DNA from: Cryptomeria japonica
Taxonomy: Eukaryota; Streptophyta; Pinopsida; Cupressales; Cupressaceae
Assembly (NCBI RefSeq): GCF_030272615.1
Contig: NC_081410.1
Span: 507,863,942-507,927,941, forward strand
Direction: 5' to 3'
DNA length: 64,000 nucleotides
Part shown: positions 42,656-53,575 of the stretch, in pieces
Layout of the letters: each line of letters starts with the position of its first letter
Position numbering within the stretch: the stretch's first letter is position 1
Notes under the pieces: model-generated
What the model saw: the letters and a program-made list of their open reading frames with translations, nothing else
What the model was told of the DNA's origin: nothing
Databases searched by the model: none
Program-made: the position numbers and the translations under genes

Positions 42656-43389
42656 TTCAAGAAAATATGTGAGATCATGTTTATCTGCCTATTGGTTGTT
42701 GATTAGTATGTTATGTTGCTTAGTGCTAGGTGCTAATATTCTTGTCACATGGTGTAATTTAGTGAACACTATTGGAATATTTATGCATGACTATGGCTAG
42801 TGGAGATTTTTATCTGAAGTACTATTTTGGTGGGTTTAGATGGTTGAAGTTATTAGGATTGTTATAGATTGCATTGATATTAACAAAGGATCTGAGGTGT
42901 GGGTTGAGAACATGTTTCATATCCACCCTTTTAGCATTGATATCTAACTTACTATTGTGACATGTTTGACAATACTAATAGTTGATTTTTTCTCTATTGG
43001 TTGTATACTATGGAGACTTCTTATTGTATAATATTAATGTTGACAATTGTTCTATCAAGTATGCAGTGGAGTAGAGATATTGTAAATGATGTTCGATTGG
43101 CATCCACCATTGGTTTACTAGTAATGCCTTTTTATCTCCTATTTTACACAAAACTTTATTATTTCTCAATGCAAATTTCTATGTTCCTCCACTATGTAGT
43201 ATCCCTCTGTTCTATTTCTCATGTGTTCATTCTCCCCAACTCTCTCTTTCCTTGCACACTTTCCAAGATATATATTTTTTTTGTCTTACTTAGCCATTCG
43301 TTGTTTCTTTTACCCACATACCATCCATTCCTCTCTCTCCTTTTGCATAGGTTTTTCACTTTCCTTCTGCATACCCTCCTATTTATTTT
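42656..43389. other. Unassigned AT-rich stretch
   Basis: No supported gene. The plus-strand open frame 43001-43459 is hydrophobic and pyrimidine-rich, has no homologue I recognise and runs into the LTR-like block that follows. Confidence 0.4.
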
Positions 43390-44400
43390 GGGCCGCTCCC
43401 ACAATCTACATAGCCACACAACACCTACAAGTCAATACCCTTTCCCTTATTTGGGCTAATGCCTCTCTCCATTACCTACATAGATTATATCGCACTTTAA
43501 ATCTATATTTTATTCACCTTTTTTTCACATGCATTGCTTGACCATTCTGCAAATATAATGTGCCATTTTATGGATTTAATTTCTTTTTACCATTCCAATC
43601 TAACAATAGGGAATTTTGACCCTTTGTATTTTGTTTCCTTCCCATTCTTTTCTAATTTTTAAAATATTTTAACACAACATGCACTTGTCTATTTCATTAG
43701 TAGAGAATATTTCCATGAATTTATAATTCATTATTTGTTCATCTTACCATTTGATGGTTGTGCCCTTTCAGTTATTTGACTTTTTATTTTATTTCCATTT
43801 TGATGTGCAATTATTATTTTATGCTAGCAGATTAATCATTTGGTCACTCCATAGTCTTGTCAATTTATAAGGCTCTTCTCTTTTCCATAAGAAAATTGGA
43901 TACTAATCAATGTAAGGATCAAGAGATTTAAAATTTTCAAAACTTAGAGGCCTTTCATTATTCCTTCAAATGGCTACTTCTTATGTAAATGTCTATTACG
44001 ATACTTACTAGTAAAATGTCAATTCATGGATATCTGAACCTTGTTTAATAACTCCCTCTTTACAAGATGTGAAGATCCCAACAAGGTCTTTGAAACTAGT
44101 TAACACCTACCAAATACATTTTATTAAAAATGTCCAAGGCATATATCCATTTTATGTAGTTATATAAATAGTTTCATGTTTTCACATTTTGCAACACATC
44201 TACCAAGTAGCTACAACTTTGACAAAAACTCATGACCACTTGAGTTTACATTTTAAACTTTCCCTTTTACTATCTATAGTCATGGTCAAAATTATACAAA
44301 GTTGAAGGAGACACACTGTGACAAACCAAACTCAAAGAATCAAACTAAAAACATGTTTTTTGTTCGTGATAATTGTTGACTTTGTTAAGAACTTCTACAC

Positions 44401-45596
44401 TAGAGACATTAGGCAGGAGAAATTTTGTTATTAGAAATCACAAAATGGAGTGGATTAGTTGGACTACTCTTATAGTTTGTTGGCAACTTGTCCATTGTTG
44501 ATGTAGACACAAATAGCTTCTACCTCCACATCTTCTAGTACTTAGCTGGGAAACTTCCTATCCTCCTCAACCAAGTGTTAACTAATCTCCTCTTCACCTA
44601 CATGGATTCTCCTCCACCATAAAATATCCTCCTCCACCAAAGCCACTCCCCTCTGCTTTCCATCTTCATGGAATATTTCTCACTGTAAGCTAATCACCTC
44701 CATCAATATCCTACAACATCTTCAACATTCTCTACATGCAAACACTCTAGATATCCCCATATAAATCTACAACTTTTGTGTATTCCACTTGCACTTTCTC
44801 TATGGCTTATACATATGCAACATTTATAATTATGTCTTATTGCACTAACTCGTGCTTATAAAAATCAATATTTACCTCTACTACTAGAATATCCTTTTCA
44901 TCACCTCTTGTTCTGATTGGAAATTCCTTAGGTAGCTCTACTATATCTTCACTTGATGTGAACAACTCTTCTCCTTGGAGCAACATGCCATGCTCATCAT
45001 TCCCTTTATCAACCTCCAAATTAATGGTTACTAAATTCTTTCTTCTACCTCAATCCGCAAGTTACTTTCACTTTTATGACATTCTCTCCTTATACTTGCC
45101 AGCTAAACATCCTTTGTGACCTTTCTCTCATCTTGTCTCTCTTCATTTGTGTGGGATGATCTTACTTTTCTCTCTTTCTAGCTCTATAATTATTTTTAAA
45201 TGGAATTATCCACATACCAGAACTCTCTTCCCAGTATCACTCCAAAAATGAAATCAACATGAGCCTCTTCATGACTGACCTCATCCTCTTCTTCAGACTC
45301 ATTCTCTCCTCCTTTGGAAAATTCTTGCACTCTAGAATCTACAAATTAGCCACCTTCACAAATTCTTGTCTCTCAATCAATTATGACTTTACACACTTGC
45401 AACAATAATTTTGAGCCTCCGCAACTACTTCACCTTCAATTTTTGTCTCTTTTCCTTCTCAACTCTCAATTGTTTGAGACTTGTGCACACAAACAATAAT
45501 CCTCTTGAACCTTTGAGATAACTTAACCATTTCCAACTTCACGACTTATCACCTACAAGTCCTAGTTGATCCTCTCTACTCTCAAGACCCCTTGAT
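44401..45596 (-). other. Interior of the pol-less element
   Basis: Contains only short ORFs, e.g. 44837-45019 (minus, 60 codons, acidic). No homology to gag or pol seen. A TRIM/LARD-like interior is possible. Confidence 0.4.
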
Positions 45597-45609
45597 CTGA
45601 TACCAAATG
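45597..45609 (-). other. Primer-binding-site-like sequence
   Basis: The minus strand reads ATTTGGTATCAGA, matching the initiator-Met primer site of the copia elements here but shorter on the 3' side (ATCAAGG follows instead of GCC). Confidence 0.55.
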
Positions 45610-45788
45610 ATGCAAGATAGAATCCTCTCACTTGCAACACTTTATTCAAAACTAAAAATAACATACAACATAGAATCTCAGTTCTTTAATTAAATTCAAA
45701 CAAAAAATAGGATTACAACATGCTCAAATACACTCATCATTTAAGTAATTTCCCAAAACATAACAATACCATATTAGAAAAATGGATT

Positions 45789-45815
45789 TCTCTCTCTATC
45801 TCTCTCTCTGTCTCA
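45789..45815. repeat. TC-rich microsatellite
   Basis: TCTCTCTCTATCTCTCTCTC-type run within the right LTR-like repeat. Confidence 0.8.
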
Positions 45816-46576
45816 TATTGTACAAGATTCTCCCTTTCATTTTATAGCTTCTACTACTAGTTTTGGGTTGCATCCACACTCTAAATAAACACACATCACT
45901 TACACATAAATTCCCTTTCCCTTATTTGGGTCAATGTCTTTCTCCATTTCCTTGCTAGCTTATATTGCACTTTAAATCTACAATTTCTTCACCTTTTTTC
46001 ACATTCATTGCTTGAGGAATATACAAATATATTATGTCATTTGATGGCTTTACTTTCTTCTAACCACTCCAGTCTACTGACAAGGAATTTTGACATTTCA
46101 TATTCTATTTCTTTCCTATTATTTTTTAATTTATAAAATATTTCAATAAAATCTTCACTTACTCTTTTCATTGGTGAATAAAATTTCCATTGGTACATAA
46201 ATCATTGTTTGTTCATCTTACCATTCAATGGTTGTGCCCTTTCAGTTATGTGACTTCTTATTTTATTTTCATTTTGATGTCCACTTACCATTTTATGCGT
46301 GGAATTGAATCGATAGGTCATTCAATAGTCTAGTCAATTAAAAATGGTCTTCTCTTATCTGCAAAAGCATTGCATACTTATCAATATAAGGATGAAGAGA
46401 CCAAAGCCTTTTCAAAGTTTAGAGGTGTTTTATTATTCCTTCCAATGACTACTTATTATGTATATGTCTATTATGACACTTACTAGTAAAAATTCAATTC
46501 ATGGAGATGTGAATCTTGTTTCCTAGCTCCCATTTTACAAGACATGAAGATACCAACAAGGTCATGAAAACTATTT

Positions 46577-47305
46577 ATGGTAAAAAATGGAAATAACAAT
46601 ATTGAAAGACAAAAATAGACTCAACCACAAAACCCTATCCTAACAATAAGAAAGATCCACCATAACATATGAAGATCACCTAAGATAATGTAAATCAACA
46701 AACTCATAAAGATTATACCATCACATGTCCACTAGGGTTTGAATCTCCATTCTTCCTATCTCCATTGTTCTTTCTTGATATATTTTCTCTCAGATTTTAT
46801 GTGTGCACAAGAGCTCAACAAAGAACGGAAATGTGGTTGATAGCTTGATCACAAAAAATGCTTGATTGCATAAGAAAGTTTGAATGCGTAGTTGAGGGTT
46901 GATAATGAAGGAAGTATCTGCTTATATAGAAGACACTGCAAGAAATGAAGGGATAAGATTAAGAAGTGTAAAAGATAGATGGTTGGCTAGGATTAGAGGG
47001 TAGGTAGAGAAAATAAAATAATAATGAGAGGACCGTAGGTAGTGTAGGAATTAAGAGATGAATGACATGTGTCATGGGTAGAAAAGGCTAATGAATTAAT
47101 TAAATAAATAAAGATTTATTTAATTAATAGAGGAAGTGGGATCAATTAAATAAATAAAAGTATTTATTTAAATGAGAAAAGGTTTAGAAGAGGATAATTA
47201 ATTAAATAGATAAATATTTATTTAATTAATAGAAGAATTAAGCTTGAATAATTAAATAAATAAAAATATTTATTTAATTAGACATGACAATTTTAGGTGT
47301 CTACA
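46577..47305 (-). repeat. 729-bp LTR-like insertion flanked by a perfect 10-bp repeat
   Basis: AAAACTATTT occurs exactly at 46567-46576 and 47306-47315. The surrounding sequence continues across the gap as in the partner repeat at about 44090, so this is an insertion. Read on the minus strand it starts TGTAGACACC, has TTAATTAAATAAATA tracts, a TATATAAG box (46921-46928) and ends TTTTTTACCAT, i.e. an LTR layout. Gypsy-3's LTR begins with similar TTAATTAAATAAATA tracts. It is probably a solo LTR, but 5 bp would be the usual duplication. Confidence 0.6.
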
Positions 47306-47590
47306 AAAACTATTTTACACTTGCTAAATGCATTTTCTTAGAAATTTCCAAGGCATATCCATTTTGTGCAGTTATAATAAATAGTTCTATGCGTCCATAT
47401 TTTGCATAAACATCTGCCAAGTAGCTGCAACTTTGATAAAAACTCATGATGAAACCTACATTTTAAACTTTCACTTTCCCCCTTCACATTCATGGTCAAA
47501 CTTCTATAAAGTTGAAGGACAGATGACATGACAAATCAGAGTTGAAGAAACAAACTAAAAACATGTTTTTGGTTGGTGTTGATTGTTAAT

Positions 47591-48600
47591 GCCATTGGGT
47601 GCTCCTACACCATCTCTTATATATAAATATTCCTATTCCTCATTATTAATATTTAGATGCATTTTTTGACTTTCATACTAATATCTTTTCTAGTCTTTGT
47701 TGCACTAAAAAATCACACATTATGATCTTTCAAAGTTAAATTTATTCTTTCAATTATATTTCTACACTTGTTAAAAAACAAGTGTTAAATACTAGCATAG
47801 TTGCAATAAAAATAATTGTTTGGATACCAATACGATCTTAAAGAATAAAATAATATTGTAGCACAAGTTAGTCATGAAGAAAAAATACTGAAGATAAAAT
47901 AAAAAGGTAAAACATGGAATAGAATATGAATTTACATCAGAAAACCTTCCCAATATGTTGAAATAATATCTATGAAACAAAATATTCACATTCTTATTAC
48001 TGAATGGAAATAACTTTAATCTTTATTCAACTATCGCTATGACAAAACTGATATCCCCTTCAAGACTACAAAGATATATAAAAATACAAATATTTCTTGT
48101 ATTATGTCTTAAAGAAAAATAGAACTTTAGAATATAAGATTATTCCTACCCCTTCTCACAATCTAACAAGCAGATAATATTTTTCTCTATTGTTATCTTA
48201 ATCCAATGACATGATGTAGATGTACTCTTGAATGAATATCCACCTAATATTGTCTGATTATTTCTATACATCTAATTATAGTTTTATTATTCACTTTTCT
48301 AGTTATGTTGTGTTGGGAGATAGTAACCTATGTTTCTATGCTAAAAGGGTTGGTTTGTGGGATTCCATTGATTGTAGATTTGCATCTTTGTCATTCTAAG
48401 AGCATGGATTTCCAAACTTTCTCCCCGAATGAGGCTATCACCATAGGATTTGAGATCATCTTTCTCCTTTATTGCTTTGTGTATAAACCCAAGAGAAATC
48501 ATAGGAAATTCAAATTGTCCCACTAGCCACATCCATGGCCTATCATAGGAAGTCTGCATCTCTTGGAAAACCTTCCTCATCGGCTTCACACTGTTGAAAA
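47591..48600. other. Unassigned stretch with one unexplained minus-strand ORF
   Basis: Mostly AT-rich without genes. The minus-strand frame 48341-48613 (90 codons; contains VFQEMQTSYDRPWMWLVGQF and LIRGESLEIHALRM) has a less biased composition than neighbouring chance ORFs, but I recognise no family and see no start context, splice signals or partner exons. Confidence 0.3.
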
Positions 48601-48619
48601 CATGATAAAACAATATAGT

Positions 48620-49204
48620 GAAATTATGTTGAGAAATTTATGCATCCAAATAAATAGATAGAAATAAATCATAAATGGAAATGGATAACAAAATAAATGC
48701 AAAACCATAAATCAAGAATTACATGGAGAAACTCTTTCAAGAAAAAACTCCACACCCAAAGAGATATAAGGCTTGTATTAATCTTTCAATTGAGTTACAT
48801 CAATACAACATCTCTCTCTAAATTTATAAATACTTCTTTGCTTCAGCAACCTATGAATCACATATGTTTCCTTCAACTTAAAAACTAAATATAGTGGCAT
48901 GAGAGAAAACATAAAACACTAATAGTTTTGAAAATCACTTAGGAACAAATCACAAAAAGTTAAAAAACTTCCTCTTTCAACTTGTGTTTTTATCTTCATT
49001 TTCAAAGATCTTTCTTACCTTTACAATATTTCATTTATCTTTTCCCTTTTTCATGCTTTCACTATTTTGACAATTAAAAAACATCTTACAAGTTGTCATA
49101 ATTACATTTAGAAACTTTCATGACAACTAAAAGATAATTACAATTTTCCAATTAATAATTTAATTCAAATATAGAAATAGCAAGGTTGAGGCATTTTATC
49201 AACA
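48620..49204 (-). repeat. 3' LTR of a minus-strand copia remnant (approximate left end)
   Basis: The right end ..TTTTATCAACA at 49204 is followed by TTCTCCCACTTGTCG, which on the minus strand reads as an AAGTGGGAGAA polypurine tract next to TGTTGATAAAATG. The block CATGGAGAAACTCTTTCAAGAAAAAACTCC near 48720 is a typical LTR-internal type. The left boundary is not defined. Confidence 0.5.
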
Positions 49205-49309
49205 TTCTCCCACTTGTCGAACACCTTGAAAAAAGCATAAAGGGAAAATGAATAAATCAAGATTCAAAAAGAAGTGAGGCCCATGGGCTCTCTACACCAA
49301 CTAATTTTT

Positions 49310-50255
49310 TTTGTGTTCATTAGTTTATTAAGATAATCCACAAAATTATCTAAAGTGACCAATTTATATAATGTATGAGCCTACCACCCTCAACAATTTC
49401 TCAAAAAAAAGTGATACTAAAAATCTATGAGCTTTGTGTGGGCATGATACATTGGGCTTTTAGCCAAATAGATGGTACTTTGACTATCACATTTGATTAT
49501 TACTTGTTTACACTAAAAACCAATACTCGGACACAATCTCACGAACCACACTACCACTTTAAAAGCATGTGTTGCAACCATGTATTTGTGGTAGAAAATA
49601 TAAATGTGGGCTGCCTTTTTTCACATCCAATTGACTACATCTCCAAACAAAGTAAAAACATAGCAACTTGTTGATCTTCTACAATCTAGATCATTAGCAA
49701 AATCTGAATCAACAAAGCCTTGGAAAAAAATTACCCTACTCATATCATTAGATCCATGATAATGAATGTAATGTCCTATGTAAATATTTAAAAACATTTT
49801 TCATAGATGTCTAATGTTCTTCACTAGGATTTTCCCTAAATCTACTAAGAACTCCCATTTCTTGGGTAATATCTGGTCTTGCATAGACCATAGCCTACAA
49901 AAGACTTCCTACAACACTAGCAAATAGAAATTTACTCATCTCTTCAAGTTCATCATTTGTTTTAGGAAATTGTTCTAGAGATAGCTTAGTGCCAATTGGA
50001 AAGAGAATATTAACTAGTTTACAGTCATGCATGGTAAAATACTACAAAATAGTATTAACATACTTCTTTTGACTTAACCATAATTTTTTGTTAACCTGAT
50101 CCCTATTGATTTTTGTACCCAAGATATATTTTGTATCCCCTAAATCTTCCATATCAAATGTACTAGATAATTGACCCTTAAATTCCCTAATTATTCCTTC
50201 ATCATTTTCAATAAATAACATATAATCAATATAAAGAAGAATGATTAGTAATTGA
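49310..50255 (-). pseudogene. Copia RT/RNase H remnant, minus strand
   Basis: Minus strand gives YIDYMLFIENDEGIIREFKG, DMEDLGDTKYILGTKINRDQ, LWLSQKKYVNTIL-stop, SVVGSLL-stop-AMVYARPDI, and an RNase H tail IIKCDSQSTIYLAKSPMYHA then HTKLIDF-stop. The YVDD box has become YIDY. The 5' part of this element is cut off at about 50256 by the next LTR. Several stops again fit Gln. Confidence 0.82.
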
Positions 50256-51803
50256 TGTTAAGCTTAGAGGTTCTGATTAATACTGAGAGGGTGGGTGAAT
50301 CTGTATTAACAATAATTTGAAATCAGAAACTTAGACTCATAAAAATTTCACCAAATCAAACATAGACCAACACTAGAGTCATTTACCAGTACCAGTATCT
50401 GTTGATAAACATATGGTAAACTAATATATCAATACAACACATTAAGTGTTCATTAACAATGCATAAACTGAAAGTAAATCATAACATCACATCAAAAACC
50501 TTCACCACATGAACACCATGATTTTCTCGTGGAAACCCAAATAGGGAAAAACCACGGTGAGAATTTGTACCCACAAGAATTTTGCACTCTTTTGAAATGT
50601 CCCTTGTTAGGAACCTAGCTCGGTTAAGAGATTACAAATATGCCTTGTTAGGAGAAGACCCTATTAGGAGTCACCCGGTTAAGGGATTTACCTCAACCCT
50701 CTTAGGAGCTTTGATCTATTAGGATCAACCTCGCAAGAGGATTTAGAACTCAGATGTTGAGTCACCCTGTTAGGGGATTTACAATGTGAGGCCTATCAAG
50801 ACCTACCTGGTTAAGGGATTTTATCTACTGCAACTAATAGGGAACAATAGTAAATGATCTATGTATAGCACTCAACTTCTTGCTTGATCAAATCTAATTA
50901 AGATCTAAGTTTGCAACACTCTGGAAGATCTTCTCACACTCTGGTTTGGCTTCACACACTTCTGAAAATCACCGACGCAACAAACATCAACTGTACCGAC
51001 ATAAATAACATTTACAACTAGGCCGACAACAAAACCCTAATACTTAAAATATAGATCATGACAAATATTTACAACTCATTATAGATCATCATATGGATCA
51101 TTACAATCAATGAAATCAATATCAACCGTTGAGTGATTGTAACTCATCACAACAACTCAATCTGATACAAAGTCAAACCCTTAGCATATTCTGCTAAGCA
51201 CTTTGCCTATTCCCAAAAAATTCCATCTTGATTGCACTGAAACATAGATCAAACACTTCACGTGGGTTGTGCCACATCATCACCAATATGCGAACTTGAT
51301 GTAGATCAATGCCAAACCAAAAATCATTACCAGTTAAGCCAATTCTTTCTCGGTCCTTAAGCCCTTCTTAAATCCTGGCAAAAAGTCAACATAAATTATA
51401 AACATAACTTTCGGTTGTCACAAGATGATACGGTTTCGGTTAGATACATGTTACAATGATAAAAACTCACATTCAAAACCACAAAGCCTCAATCATCACC
51501 AACATACAAAGACAATCAAAATATTTCCTCGTTTACCAGTTAAGGTCCTAATTCCCAATTTCTTAATTTTGTATCAGTAAGCTCTTTTTGGTAGACCAAA
51601 AATACTTATATGACATAATACAACATAATTAAACATCAATAGACATGAATAAATATTAGTTTCCATCAATGACAACACAAATAATTGATCAAAGTCATCC
51701 ATCATGCAATCTCAATCTCTTCATCACAATGTCATCACAAACAATCTTTTATCGATTCAATCATCATTCTCTATCTGCATCAGTTATTCCAATCATGCCA
51801 ACA
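50256..51803 (-). repeat. 3' LTR of a truncated minus-strand copia-like element
   Basis: About 1548 bases, ending ..ATCATGCCAACA at 51803. Terminal hairpin arms TTAATACTGA (50277-50286) and TCTGTATTAA (50300-50309), one mismatch. Contains TGGAAACCCAAATAGGGAAAAACC near 50530 and CCTTGTTAGG/CCCGGTTAAGGGATT repeats (50600-50820), the latter also present in Copia-2's LTR. The left end is uncertain by a few bases. Confidence 0.75.
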
Positions 51804-51872
51804 ATCTCCCCCTTTGGCATTGATGGCAACACTAAACATCAACGTACTCAACTTATTGTAGTCACACAAATC
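51804..51872 (-). other. Polypurine tract and interior stub of the same element
   Basis: The minus strand reads AGTGTTGCCATCAATGCCAA then AGGGGGAGAT, abutting the LTR at 51803. About 40 bases of interior remain before Gypsy-3 begins. Confidence 0.75.
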
Positions 51873-53247
51873 TGTCCAGCTTAATTAAATAAATATTCGC
51901 TATTTATTTGATTAAAAATCCACTAGCCATCAATTAATTAAATTAATATTTAATTAATTCATCCCCAAACATTCTTCTATTAATTAAATAAATTATTGAA
52001 TTTATTTTAATTAATTCATAAAATCAAATTCAAATCAATTAAATAAATAAAATCTATTTATTTAATTAAATCCCCCTATTCCTCTTTTAAATAAATTAAA
52101 TAAAACATTTATTTAAAATCATTATCCCCACCCCACTTGCATTTTCCTACAAATGCAACTTGCACACATTTATTGGAATAAATGAATATTTATTTTAATA
52201 AAATCCTATTTTCCCTCACCCACCAAATCCACTTGCAAAAATCTAATCCCCTTCTAGATTCATCTAACCCCTTCCTAATTAGCCTAATCCATCTCCTAAT
52301 TATTGTCACATTCCTAAGCAAAATAGAGTCACTTCTCAAAGACTCCAAAGTCTTTGAAAAACATTTAATGCTTTGTGTGTTCAACAAATTAACCCCCAAA
52401 GTCTTCCAAAACCACTAACGGCTCTTACATGACCATTTATGGCTCTTACATAACCATTTATGGTTATTTCAAACTTGTCCCCCCAAACATTTATTGTTTT
52501 GACCATATTCATCCATTTCACATTTGCACAAGAGTTTATCCATTGGATAAAAGCTTTATTCTTTGAATAAAGATTTTATTCATTCAAACCAACCTTGACT
52601 CTAAATCCCAAAGTCATGTCAGGCATTTAATGTTTATTCCCTCTCCTCTCAACCTATCTCACATTAACACTTGTCATCCTGGGATTGGGTTGAAAGCCCT
52701 CACATGGATTTGAAATCATTCAATCCTGACCCTTGTTGAGATTGCTCAATCTCAACCATCCATTGCTCCATTTTTTCTATAAATAGAGCCCATTTCTTCA
52801 TAATCCAAATCCTGAAAACTTGTATGCATTTAGGCTATAGACATTTTTAGAGAGCATTTTAGCATAAGCAATCTAATATCTTGTTATTTTGGTTAAAATA
52901 TATCATTTTAGCATCAATAGCATAGCATTAGCTTTTCATTTCATATTTGGAGCTATACTACAATCTCAATCCTCCATAAGCATCCATAGTACAAAAAGCT
53001 GCTGAGAGCTACACTATTTTGGAAATTGGAGAGGAGAGGAACAAGGGAGAAAGAAACTAAGAGCATGTTAGGAGGTATTTGGAGATGCCTCATCATGTTT
53101 GCTTTGATAGTTAAATATGCTTGCATGTTTTTAGTGTCTCTCTTGGTATGCCTTTTTAGATTAGTTTTTGATTGACTAACGCTAACGGTTTCGTGTCTTT
53201 TGTGTTGTTTATCATTTGCTAACCTTGTGCCATTTAGGAGGGCATCA
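51873..53247 (+). repeat. Gypsy-3 5' LTR
   Basis: Begins TGTCCAGCTTAATT, rich in TTAATTAAATAAATA tracts (51880-52120), has a TATAAATAG box at 52778-52786 and ends GGAGGGCATCA just before a TGGTGAACCCGACG primer-like site at 53250. The boundaries are inferred from the primer site on the right and from the loss of the previous element's sequence on the left. The partner LTR is outside the window. Confidence 0.7.
52778..52786 (+). promoter_or_regulatory. TATA box in Gypsy-3 5' LTR
   Basis: TATAAATAG followed by AGCCCATTTC, with an AT-rich R-like region downstream. Its place about 470 bases before the LTR end suits the U3 promoter. Confidence 0.6.
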
Positions 53248-53249
53248 TT

Positions 53250-53269
53250 TGGTGAACCCGACGTGAATC
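53250..53269 (+). other. Candidate primer binding site of Gypsy-3
   Basis: TGGTGAACCCGACGTGAATC follows the LTR end by two bases and begins with TGG as primer sites do. Gypsy-1 has TGGTGAACCCAACATGAATC in the same place. I cannot assign the tRNA. Confidence 0.6.
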
Positions 53270-53387
53270 GAACACCAAAAACATATCATTTTTTTTGTAA
53301 CTAACATGTTTGATTGTTGAAAGTGTCACACAGGTTGCACTTTAGCACTATTGAATACGTTCTGGCGCTACCGATACTTTTTCTTTT

Positions 53388-53571
53388 AGCGCTATTGTTC
53401 TTAGAATAGCGTTATTGTAAAAGTTTCAGCGCTTTTGCCCTTATTCTAGCGCTTTGGTTCTTCTTCTAGCGCTATTGAAGATCTTTTAGCACTTTTGCCT
53501 CTATGGCTTTACCCCTTCTTTTAGCGCTTCTGTGTGAAATAGCGCTTCTATTTAAAACGTAGACTAGCGCT
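53388..53571 (+). repeat. Cluster of seven AGCGCT palindromes in the Gypsy-3 leader
   Basis: AGCGCT at 53388, 53428, 53448, 53468, 53523, 53541 and 53566, usually within (T)TAGCGCTATTG or TAGCGCTTTTG. Degenerate copies (GGCGCT, AGCGTT, AGCACT) lie between them. They sit 140-320 bases after the primer site, where packaging and dimerisation signals lie in retroelements. Confidence 0.85.
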
Positions 53572-53575
53572 ATTG

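Larger units (their letters stand above)
43390..47590 (-). mobile_element. Pol-less minus-strand LTR element, degenerate
   Basis: Two diverged direct repeats, about 43390-44400 and 45850-47590 (the latter interrupted at 46577-47305). They share TCCCTTATTTGGG, CACTTTAAATCTA, GTTTCACCTTTTTTCACAT-like, GGTTGTGCCCTTTCAGTTAT and AAACATGTTTTT tracts in the same order. A primer site reading TTTGGTATCAGA on the minus strand (45597-45609) sits just left of the right repeat. The interior (44400-45596) has no RT or integrase. Confidence 0.55.

Noticed and set aside
43001-43459. 152-codon hydrophobic plus-strand ORF as a membrane protein
   Set aside because: Pyrimidine-rich, runs into an LTR-like repeat, and its partner repeat at about 45850 does not keep the frame.
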